Assembly: GCA_051000755.1 (NCBI GenBank)
Contig: JBPCNZ010000154.1
Span: 1-64,000 of the forward strand
DNA length: 64,000 nt
Direction of reading: 5' to 3'
DNA from: JALZAH01 sp051000755
GTDB taxonomy: Bacteria; Actinomycetota; Acidimicrobiia; Acidimicrobiales; Palsa-688
The stretch's first letter is position 1, and each line of letters opens with the position of its first letter. Positions 34,218 through 42,001 of this stretch are shown in pieces. The notes under the pieces are model-generated. The model worked only from the letters and a program-made list of their open reading frames with translations, ran no database searches and was not told where the DNA came from. Both the position numbers and the translations under genes were made by a program.

Positions 34218-34902
34218 GCGAGATCGCCGACGCGATCCCCGCCACGATCGCCACCAGCACCGCCGCCAACACCCCGGCCAGGACCACGGAGATCAAGATG
34301 AGGGCGAAGGCAGATCGCAGGCGCCGGGCGATACCGATGCGGTAGGGCACCTGCGACGCCCGGAACCCGGCGCCGTCAGGCGGGCGCGCCGTCGAGATGC
34401 GATGCGCGGCGGTCGGCCGGGGCACGACCTTGTGGGCCGCCGTCTTGGTACCCGGGACGGTGGTCACCGGGGTGGCGAGGGTAGCGGCGGTCGGCTCTGG
34501 ATCGGGCGGTGCCGGGATCGACCGGGGCGTGGAGGCCGCCTGCGGTACGCCGACCCGACCCCACGCCCGGCCCTCGGGCCAGGGTTGGGGCTGAGCGGGG
34601 CCTGGTTCCCAGACCGCGTCGCGAAGGGCCGCCCAACCGGGATCGGGAGGGAGCCCGCGGTCCTCCCGAGGCGAGGCAACCTCCGGCGCGGGCGGGTACG
34701 ACGGCGGCGCGTAGGTGGCGTCGGGGGGTGGCTGATAACCGTCGGGAGCGGGGTGGTAGGCCACCTGGCCGTCCGGCCCGTAGAAGGCGATCAGGGGTGC
34801 CGAGTCGTAGTACGTGGAACGGTCGGCAGCCCGGTAGGACGGGCTCCCTGCTGAGGCGGCGCCGCCCGGAGCGGGATCGCCTTCCCGGGAGGGGTCAGTC
34901 AT
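34201..34902 (-). CDS. Proline-rich protein with C-terminal membrane anchor
   Basis: The 233-residue protein begins with a long Pro/Ala/Tyr-rich disordered region (SYRAADRSTYYDSAPLIAFYG, DGYQPPPDATYAPP) and ends with one membrane helix (AFALILISVVLAGVLAAVLVAIVAGI), so it is probably a tail-anchored cytoplasmic protein. It overlaps the HEAT gene start by 17 bases. ATG at 34902 begins MTDPSREGDP; an earlier ATG at 35034 reads through low-quality sequence. The 244 bases between it and the divergent PDZ-Lon gene contain no recognised feature apart from a GATCC duplication. Family unknown. Confidence 0.6.
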   Translation of the reverse strand: MTDPSREGDPAPGGAASAGSPSYRAADRSTYYDSAPLIAFYGPDGQVAYHPAPDGYQPPPDATYAPPSYPPAPEVASPREDRGLPPDPGWAALRDAVWEPGPAQPQPWPEGRAWGRVGVPQAASTPRSIPAPPDPEPTAATLATPVTTVPGTKTAAHKVVPRPTAAHRISTARPPDGAGFRASQVPYRIGIARRLRSAFALILISVVLAGVLAAVLVAIVAGIASAISHAASN

Positions 34903-35146
34903 TGCAGGCTTCTCGGGCGCAACGCGCCGCTCGGCGCAACCATGGTCGTCATGGCAAGCTGGGCCGATGCCGGCGCCCAGCCAGACGGATCGACGAGCGC
35001 CAGGAGCCCACGACCAAGGGAACATGTTCGCCACGTGACCACGATCGCATGGAGCTTACTCAGGCCCACCTCCGAACGTCGGGTCACGGTGGCCTCAGCC
35101 GAGCAGGTGGCAACATGGATGCAGCTCAGCCGCTGCGGCGGTATCC

Positions 35147-36814
35147 GTGGCTGACCATCCGATCCGATCCGGGCTCGTCATGGTGCTGGTCGGCCTCTCG
35201 GAGGGAGCCGACGTCCCCGCCGACGTGGTGGAGCGGGCCGGCACCGCGGCTGCCGTGGCCCGTCGAGCCCGCGCCAGAGTCGTCCACCTTGGCCCCGGGG
35301 CCGGCGAGTTCGGCCAGGTCATTGCCCATCCTGGCGTCGGCCGGGCGCCCGAGGACGTCACCGTGGCGCTGGCTCAGGACGGACGGGTTGACGACTCCAC
35401 CCTCGACACCATCCTCGAAGGCGACCCCGAGAACATGGCCATCGTCGGGACGCCCACAAGCGGTCTGGTGGCGGAGGTGGCTCGCCGGGCAAGGGCCCGG
35501 GGCCTGGCCGTCACCGTTCTCGAGGACGCCTGCGACGATCCCGACCCGACGGCTCACGAGGCCGCTCTGAGCGGACCCCTCGGCGCCGACGCCGCCCTGA
35601 TCGACACCGAGAGCTGGGCGGCCGGAGTTGGGCCCCCCCGGCGCCGACGCCGGCGGGTCGTCGCCGCCGTGTCATCCGTCGCCGTCCTGGCCTTGGTCAT
35701 CACCGGTCTCGTCATCGCCCACAACGACGCCCGGAACTACTACGTGCTCAGTCCCGGTTCGGCCCCGATGCTCACTGCCAGCGCCGGCTGCCGGAACCGC
35801 ACCGACGGGAGCAGCGACCTGACCCTCGCCAACGGTCAGCCCTGTGCCCGTCTCATCGTGCCCTCCGGGCGGGACCACGGGATCAGCGGGGGCCTGTTCA
35901 TGGTGGACGTGCTCGAAGGGCCGGCGACGACGTTCGACTACATCCTCAACCGGCTCCACCTGCTCAAGGCGGTGCACGACGGGAGCCAGCTGTTCCCCGC
36001 CAGCTCCATCCTGGGCAGCACCCCGGCGGACCAGCTCCCGTGCCAGAACACCCAGCAGATGGTCCAGGCCACCACCGACGCGCCGGTGGCTGCACTGCAA
36101 CGGCTGGGCTACGACGTTCGCCAACAGGACTACGGCGCCCAGATCGATCTGGTCATGCCCGGCTATCCCGCTGCCGCCGCCGGGCTCGCCTGCAACGACG
36201 TCATCAACTCGGTCAACGGTCAAGCGGTCAAGAGCTCCCAGGATGTCTCGGCCAAGCTGGTCGGGGAGAAGCCGGGGGGCACCGTCAGCCTTGGCATCTC
36301 GTCGCCGGGCAACAAGGGGCCGGCCCAGCGCACCGTCCAGGTCCAGCTCACATCGACCCCCGCCCAGCCCGGTGTGGCGGCGCAGCCCGACAAGGGCTTC
36401 CTCGGCGTCGAGCTCGAGACCCGCTCCACCTACAGCCTCCCGTTCAACGTCTCCATCCAGGTCGGTGACATCGGCGGCCCCTCCGCGGGGCTGGCCCTGA
36501 CGCTGGGGATCATCGACCTGTTGTCGAACGGCCAGCTGACCGGGTCCCACAAGGTGGCAGCGACGGGCACCATTGCCCCCGACGGCACGGTCGGCGACGT
36601 GGGGGGCGTGGCTCAGAAGACCGTCGCCGTCCGCAAAGCCGGGGCCCGGGTCTTCCTGGTGCCACCCCAGGAGTTGCGGGCGGCCCAGAGCGAGGCCGGC
36701 AGCGATCTCAAGGTCTATGCCGTCCAGACGCTGGGGCAGGCCCTCGACGTGCTGGCCGGGCTCGGGGGCAAGGTCCCGGCCCCCACCTCCGCCACCGCCT
36801 CCCCGAGCGGCTGA
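35147..36814 (+). CDS. PDZ-Lon (S16) membrane protease with isochorismatase-like N-domain (Rv3194c-like)
   Basis: A 555-residue protein. Residues ~1-140 resemble a compact isochorismatase-like fold (GTPTSGLVAEVARRARARG, then VTVLEDACDDPDPTAHEAAL), but the catalytic Cys position is Gly. Next come a basic stretch, one membrane helix (VVAAVSSVAVLALVITGLVIA, ~165-185), a PDZ domain (~320-400) and a Lon-type serine-lysine protease domain: Ser446 in GGPSAGLALTLG and Lys491 in GGVAQKTVAVRKAG, 45 residues apart. It should cleave or regulate a substrate outside the membrane. GTG 35147 is used here; ATG 35115 lies in another frame that a 5-base repeat loss would join (see repeat entry). Histidine kinase follows after 13 bases. 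Confidence 0.8.
   Translation: MADHPIRSGLVMVLVGLSEGADVPADVVERAGTAAAVARRARARVVHLGPGAGEFGQVIAHPGVGRAPEDVTVALAQDGRVDDSTLDTILEGDPENMAIVGTPTSGLVAEVARRARARGLAVTVLEDACDDPDPTAHEAALSGPLGADAALIDTESWAAGVGPPRRRRRRVVAAVSSVAVLALVITGLVIAHNDARNYYVLSPGSAPMLTASAGCRNRTDGSSDLTLANGQPCARLIVPSGRDHGISGGLFMVDVLEGPATTFDYILNRLHLLKAVHDGSQLFPASSILGSTPADQLPCQNTQQMVQATTDAPVAALQRLGYDVRQQDYGAQIDLVMPGYPAAAAGLACNDVINSVNGQAVKSSQDVSAKLVGEKPGGTVSLGISSPGNKGPAQRTVQVQLTSTPAQPGVAAQPDKGFLGVELETRSTYSLPFNVSIQVGDIGGPSAGLALTLGIIDLLSNGQLTGSHKVAATGTIAPDGTVGDVGGVAQKTVAVRKAGARVFLVPPQELRAAQSEAGSDLKVYAVQTLGQALDVLAGLGGKVPAPTSATASPSG
35161..35170. repeat. GATCC direct duplication near the 5' end of the PDZ-Lon gene
   Basis: Two adjacent copies of GATCC. 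With one copy, the upstream frame that opens at ATG 35115 (MDAAQPLRRYPWLTI, preceded by AGGTGG) would continue into RSGLVMVLVGL of the protease gene. With two copies it is out of frame, and translation must begin at the GTG at 35147, which has no ribosome site. Confidence 0.5.
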
Positions 36815-36827
36815 GCGGGCCGCGGCC

Positions 36828-39596
36828 ATGTCATCCGCCACCGCCCAGGTCTCCTTCGCCGCCGAGCTGATCACCATGCTCGTGGCTGCGTCAGGGCTGG
36901 TGTTGGCTGCTCGCCAATCGTCGATGGTGGAGCGGACCCGTAGCGCCCTGGGCCTGCTCGGTGTCGGGTTCGTGGTGCTCGGAGTCGGTGCGTTCCTGCA
37001 CGGTTCGCTCATCCTCTCCGCCCAACCCGGGACGGGCCTGGCCCTGTCCCGGTTCGTGGCGGTCGCCTTCCTGCTCGCCGGGTCCCTCCGCTGGCAGGCC
37101 GGGATCCGACCCCGGGTCTGTCTCCTCGCCGGTCTTGGTCTTGTCACCGCCGCCGCCCTCGTCGAGGTAGCGGGCGCATCGGTGGTGGCCGGCGACATCC
37201 TCCTCGCCGTGGGTGCCGCCAGTGTGGGCTTCCCCCTGGTTGTCGCCGGTCGTCAATCCATCGCCACCCGGGTGGCCGTCGCCTCAGCCGGCACGCTGCT
37301 CCTGGTCCTCGTCGTGGTGTCGGTGGCCATGTCCGACGTCATCTCCTCCTCGGTCACCAGCCAGGATCTCAACCGCCTGGCCCTACGCGGTCGGAGCGAG
37401 GGCATCCAGGCGTCAGCCGCCGCCAACGACGCGGCCAAGGACGCCCGCTTCGTGGCCGGCGACCTGCAGGGCTACTTCCGGTCGTCCAACCCGAACCCGT
37501 TGGTCGCTCTGGGAACGACCCAGGCAGGGCGGGGTGCCTCGGACCAGGCCGCCATCGGTGTCCGGCTGAACCAGCTCAGCCAGCTCTACCCCGTCGGCGG
37601 GTTCGCCTACGTGCTGCCGGGCAACGCCCTCGCAGCGTCGTCCGGAGGGCTGCCGGCGAAGGCCCAGTCGGTGACGACCGTGCCCGGCTTGCAGCCCTCG
37701 TCCTGCTCGGGGCGAGAAGCAGGTCGGATCGTGGTGCGGGCCGACGCCGTGTGGGCGGTCGGCACGTTCCCAGAATGCGGCTCGGACGGCTCGCTGTTAC
37801 TGGGCACGGTGATCAGCGTCGCGCCTCTCGACAACGCCTACCTGGTGCAGCGCCGCCAAGCGGACCCCAACGTCTCGCTGGCCCTGGTCGGCCATGGCCA
37901 GGTGCTGGCCTCCAGTGGCAGCCAGCCCAGCCAGGGCGCCCTGCGCAGCCTGGACGCCGAGGCGGATCTCTCGGGAGTGTCGAACACCACCACGGTGGGC
38001 GGGCAGTTCGTGAGCGTGCAGCCCATTGCCTCCGGCGTGGGGACCGCCGACAGCCTGTCGGTGGTGGCGTCCTCGTCCACCACGACCGTGGTCTCTGCCA
38101 CCCAGAACCTGTTCCGAACGCTGTTCCTCATTGCCCTGGGGAGCACCCTGGCCGCCCTGGTGCTGGCGGTCGTGGTCGGTGAGCGCATCACCGCCGGGGT
38201 ACGCCGCCTCACCGATGTGGCGGGCCGGATCCAAGCCGGTCAGGCCTCGGAGCGGGTCGGGTCGCTCGGGCGCGACGAGGTTGGGGTGCTGGCCGCCGCC
38301 TTCGACTCGATGATCGACTCCGTCGAGGATCACGCCGCCGCCCTGCGGACCGCCGCCGACGACGAGACGCGGCTGCGAAACCGGCTGGAGGCGGTCGTCG
38401 CCGGGATCGGTGACTCCCTGGTCGCCATCGATGTCGACGGAAGGGTCACCGAGGTCAATGCCGCCGCAGAGGAGCTCTTCGGCGTGCGGGTGGCGGCCGT
38501 CCGAGGCTCGCCTGTCCATACCGTGATCGTGGGCCAGGGGGAGGGCGGCGCCTCGCTCGACGACCTGCTCAGATGCCCCCCGGCCACCGGGTGGGAGTCG
38601 CTGGCGACGGTCAAGGGGGCCGGCGGTGGCGACGTGCATGTCGCCATCTCGGCCGGTCCCGTTCGGGGTCCCGCCGGCGAGCTCATCGGTGCCGTCGTCG
38701 TCCTGCGGGACCTGCGCAGTGAGCAGGAGCTGGAACGGATGAAGACCGAGTTCCTCTCCCGGGTGGGCCACGAGTTGCGGACACCACTCACCGTGATCAT
38801 GGGCTACGTCGACATCCTCTTGCGCCGGGAGGTCGAGCCGGCCCGGGCTAGCGGCTGGCACCAGGAGATCTTCAGTGGAGCCAAACGGCTGTTGCGGATC
38901 GTGGAGATGCTCGAGTTCTTCGCGTCGTCGGGGGCCGGGCACGTGCGGTTGCGGCCCGAGCTCCTCGATGTTCGGTCCCTGGTGTCGGGCGTGGCGACCA
39001 AGTGGGGAGACCGTCTCGGGGCCGAGCATCCCGTTGTCCGCCGGGTGGACCTGAAGACGCCCCCGATCCTCGCTGACCGCCGCTGGCTGGTCCTGGCCCT
39101 CGACGAGTTGATCGACAACGCGGCCAAGTTCTCCCCGGTCGGCGGACGAATCTCGATCACCGCCGGCCCCGGTCCAGTCCGCAACCCCTCCGGTGACCCC
39201 CCGGACGGGCCCCGCTCCGTGCTGGGCGCTCGCCGGCCGATGGTGGAGATCTCCGTCGGTGACCGCGGCGAGGGGATGACGGCCGAGCAGGAGGCCATGG
39301 CCTTCGGCGAGTTCGTCCAGGCCGACTCCTCCGACACCCGCCGCTTCGGCGGTCTCGGTCTCGGATTGGCCCTCGTCAAGCGGGTCGTCGAGGGTCACGG
39401 GGGGACGGTCAGCTGCCGGTCGGCGCCGGGCAAGGGCTCCACGTTCATCGTCCGGATGCCCGCCGACGCTCGCAGAACGGAGAGAGACGAGCAGAGCACC
39501 GCCGCTACCGACGGCTCGGCGGCTACCGACGGCTCGGCGGCCCCCGACGGTACGGCGGCCCCCAGCGGGGAGGCGCCCTCCGAGGGGGAGCCCTGA
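36828..39596 (+). CDS. Membrane sensor histidine kinase with PAS domain
   Basis: A 922-residue two-component sensor. The first ~170 residues contain several membrane helices, followed by an extracytoplasmic region to ~420 and another helix (TLFLIALGSTLAALVLAVVVG). Then come HAMP (VRRLTDVAGRIQAGQ), PAS (ALRTAADDETRLRNRLEAVVAGIGDSLVAID), HisKA with His648 in RVGHELRTPLTVIMGYV, and HATPase motifs N (DELIDNAAKFSP), G1 (VGDRGEGM) and G2 (GGLGLGLALVKRVVEGHGG). Four 18-base repeats make the C-terminal tail. No response regulator gene adjoins it, so the partner is elsewhere. ATG 36828 follows the PDZ-Lon stop by 13 bases. Confidence 0.92.
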   Translation: MSSATAQVSFAAELITMLVAASGLVLAARQSSMVERTRSALGLLGVGFVVLGVGAFLHGSLILSAQPGTGLALSRFVAVAFLLAGSLRWQAGIRPRVCLLAGLGLVTAAALVEVAGASVVAGDILLAVGAASVGFPLVVAGRQSIATRVAVASAGTLLLVLVVVSVAMSDVISSSVTSQDLNRLALRGRSEGIQASAAANDAAKDARFVAGDLQGYFRSSNPNPLVALGTTQAGRGASDQAAIGVRLNQLSQLYPVGGFAYVLPGNALAASSGGLPAKAQSVTTVPGLQPSSCSGREAGRIVVRADAVWAVGTFPECGSDGSLLLGTVISVAPLDNAYLVQRRQADPNVSLALVGHGQVLASSGSQPSQGALRSLDAEADLSGVSNTTTVGGQFVSVQPIASGVGTADSLSVVASSSTTTVVSATQNLFRTLFLIALGSTLAALVLAVVVGERITAGVRRLTDVAGRIQAGQASERVGSLGRDEVGVLAAAFDSMIDSVEDHAAALRTAADDETRLRNRLEAVVAGIGDSLVAIDVDGRVTEVNAAAEELFGVRVAAVRGSPVHTVIVGQGEGGASLDDLLRCPPATGWESLATVKGAGGGDVHVAISAGPVRGPAGELIGAVVVLRDLRSEQELERMKTEFLSRVGHELRTPLTVIMGYVDILLRREVEPARASGWHQEIFSGAKRLLRIVEMLEFFASSGAGHVRLRPELLDVRSLVSGVATKWGDRLGAEHPVVRRVDLKTPPILADRRWLVLALDELIDNAAKFSPVGGRISITAGPGPVRNPSGDPPDGPRSVLGARRPMVEISVGDRGEGMTAEQEAMAFGEFVQADSSDTRRFGGLGLGLALVKRVVEGHGGTVSCRSAPGKGSTFIVRMPADARRTERDEQSTAATDGSAATDGSAAPDGTAAPSGEAPSEGEP
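39504..39575 (+). repeat. 18-base tandem repeat, four copies, in the kinase tail
   Basis: Copies 1 and 2 (GCTACCGACGGCTCGGCG) are identical; copies 3 and 4 are degenerate. They encode ATDGSA, ATDGSA, APDGTA and APSGEA after the ATPase domain. The unit is a multiple of three, so gain or loss would lengthen a disordered tail without breaking the frame. Confidence 0.8.
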
Positions 39597-39659
39597 CTGT
39601 CGGCGATCGTCGTCGGCGCATCCTCCACTGAGGGGGGTCTCCAGCCCTACATTTGACAG

Positions 39660-41942
39660 GTGACTTCCGAGCGAGTTCCCAGTAGTGGCGGGAGGGATCT
39701 CCTTTCCGCTGATCTGATTGGTGAGCGCAGCTTCGCCGTCGTCCGCCGGGGGTTCGACCGCGATGAGGTCCAGGAGTTCCTCAAGCAGGTGGCGGGAGCG
39801 ATACGGACCTTCCACCAGCGCATCGAACAAGCTGACGAGGCACGCCGGGAGGCGGAACAACGCGCCTTGCACCCCGAGATCAACGAAGACGTCCTCATGG
39901 AACGGGTGGGGGAGGAAACGGCCAGCATCCTCCGCTCGGCGCGCGCCGCGGCCGGGGACATGCGCACCCGGGCCGCGGAGGAAGCCACGCGGATCGTGGA
40001 TGAGGCCCACCAGCGGGCCGGCGACATCCGGGGGGAGGCGGAGGCGGCCATGGCTCGCAGCGTGGAGGAGGCCAACCGCTCAGCAGAGGAGCTCCGGGCG
40101 GGAGCCCAGGCGGCTGGCGATCAGATGGTGGAGCGGGCCCGTCAAGAGGTCGAGTCACTCCGCCAGATGGCCGAGCAGGAGCGGAAGCTCATCGTCGAGG
40201 GGGCCCAGTCCATCCGGGAGAAGATCCTGGCCGACCTGGCCCGTCGGCGCCGGGTGGCGACGGTCCAGATCGAGCAGCTGCGCGCCGGTCGCGAGCGCCT
40301 CCTCGAGTCCTACGGCGTTGTCCGGCGCACGCTCGAGGAGGTCCAGGACGAGCTGCAGCGAGCAGACGCGGAGGCCCGGAGTGCGGCCGAGCAGGTAGGA
40401 CGGGCTTGGGACGAAGGGGACTCGTTGGATCTGCCGCCCGACCTGCTCGGCGCCCCCACCGCTACGGAGGAGGCGGTCCTGGGACCCTCCGGTGTCGAGC
40501 CTGCTCCGACCCCGGCCCCGGAAGATCAGGTTCCGGCGCCGGACGTGCCCGTGGCCGGCGAGGAGGTTGGCGTCGCCACCGACCCCGTCGACCCTGACCC
40601 CGGCGCCCCAGATGCCGACGACACTGCTGAGACGGGGGTGGAGTTGGCGGCCGTCGCCGAGTCGGAGGTGGCGGCGTCGACCGCCGGCGTGGAGGTGGAG
40701 ACGGAGGCGGCCGAACAGGAGACGCCCGGCGCGATGGCCGGGCGCAAGACCGGACAGAGCAAGCGCAAGACGAGCCCGGGTCGGGCCCCCGCCCGCCCTA
40801 CACCCCGCCGCCGGGAGGTACCGGGCGACGATCCGCCAATCGTGGCCGTACGCCCTTCGGATGCGATGACCAGCGGCGTCGAGCAGGCCGAGGAGGCGGC
40901 GGCAGCAGCCGAAGATGCCGCCTCTGCCCATATCGTCACCGCCCCCGAGTCTGGTTTGGCGGCCGATGCCGCTACCCACGAAGAGCCGGAGAATGGCGAC
41001 CCTGGGGTGGCTGGGGCCGGGACGGCAGAGCCGGGCGATGGTCAGCCGATCGAGGCCGGAACCGCGCCAGGCGAGCCGGGACAGGAGGCGGCGGGCTCGG
41101 AATCCCCGTCCGTGGACGGCCTCTTCGCCCGTATCCGCGCCGGACGAGAGGAGGCGGTGACCCAGGCTCGTCAGGTGCTCAGCGGCGGTTCCTTCTCGAC
41201 TGAATCGTCATCGGAATCCGATGACGACACAGATTCGGGATTGACCCGCACGACCGAGGACGAAACTCTCCTGGAACGCCGGGAGGCGGCCCTGGGCGAG
41301 GTCGAGGTGATCCTGACCCGAAAGCTCAAGCGGGCCCTGCAGGACGAGCAGAACAGCCTGCTGGACCGCCTGCGCAGCTCACGAGGCGAACCGGACCCGG
41401 ACGTGCTCCTCGGCCCCATCGCCGAGCACCGGCAGCGCTACGTCGATGCGGCCCTCCCCCAGCTCGAGTTGGCGGGGCGGGCGGGGTCCCGTTTTGCCCT
41501 CGAGGTGGTCAAAGACGGTGGCCGAAAGGTCGGTGCCCCCAAGCGACCGGCGAAGGTCGACGATCTGGCCGCCGATCTGGCCGTCACCCTCTGCGATCAG
41601 ATCCGGCGTCGGGTCGAGCAGGCCGTGCAATCGGGAAGGGGCGACGACCAGTCGGCCATGACCGAGGCCCTGGGTGCCGCCTACCGGGAGACCAAGACCC
41701 AGCGGGTGGAGCGCACGGCCGGTGATCAGGTGACGGCAGCGTTCTCCCGGGGCATCTGGGAGGCGGCAGGGGACCGGGTCCCGCTGCGCTGGGTGGTCGA
41801 GGACATCGACGGCCCCTGCCCCGACTGCGACGACAATGCCCTGGCCGGGGCCCTTCCCCGCCATGAGGGCTTCCCGACCGGCCAGGCCCATCCCCCGGCT
41901 CACACCGGCTGCCGGTGCCTGGTCGTTCCGGACCTCCGCTGA
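39660..41942 (+). CDS. DivIVA-like coiled-coil protein with phage head-morphogenesis-like C-terminus
   Basis: The 760-residue protein starts with a DivIVA/GpsB-like N-domain (SFAVVRRGFDRDEVQEFLKQVAG, residues ~22-45), then about 180 residues of charged coiled coil (EEANRSAEELRAGAQAAG) and ~250 residues of acidic low complexity. From ~residue 535 it becomes folded again, helical and rich in Arg and Gln, ending with CPDC (720-723), HPPAH (744-748) and CRC (751-753). This Cys/His cluster resembles the zinc-binding tail of Mu gpF/SPP1 gp7 head-morphogenesis proteins. DivIVA proteins mark membrane curvature at poles and septa; why it should carry a capsid-type domain is unknown. GTG at 39660. No phage gene is nearby. 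Confidence 0.75.
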   Translation: MTSERVPSSGGRDLLSADLIGERSFAVVRRGFDRDEVQEFLKQVAGAIRTFHQRIEQADEARREAEQRALHPEINEDVLMERVGEETASILRSARAAAGDMRTRAAEEATRIVDEAHQRAGDIRGEAEAAMARSVEEANRSAEELRAGAQAAGDQMVERARQEVESLRQMAEQERKLIVEGAQSIREKILADLARRRRVATVQIEQLRAGRERLLESYGVVRRTLEEVQDELQRADAEARSAAEQVGRAWDEGDSLDLPPDLLGAPTATEEAVLGPSGVEPAPTPAPEDQVPAPDVPVAGEEVGVATDPVDPDPGAPDADDTAETGVELAAVAESEVAASTAGVEVETEAAEQETPGAMAGRKTGQSKRKTSPGRAPARPTPRRREVPGDDPPIVAVRPSDAMTSGVEQAEEAAAAAEDAASAHIVTAPESGLAADAATHEEPENGDPGVAGAGTAEPGDGQPIEAGTAPGEPGQEAAGSESPSVDGLFARIRAGREEAVTQARQVLSGGSFSTESSSESDDDTDSGLTRTTEDETLLERREAALGEVEVILTRKLKRALQDEQNSLLDRLRSSRGEPDPDVLLGPIAEHRQRYVDAALPQLELAGRAGSRFALEVVKDGGRKVGAPKRPAKVDDLAADLAVTLCDQIRRRVEQAVQSGRGDDQSAMTEALGAAYRETKTQRVERTAGDQVTAAFSRGIWEAAGDRVPLRWVVEDIDGPCPDCDDNALAGALPRHEGFPTGQAHPPAHTGCRCLVVPDLR

Positions 41943-42001
41943 GGGGTATGGCGGACCTGCCTTCGCTACGATGACCACCCACCGATAGGCTCCCCGTTCG
42001 C

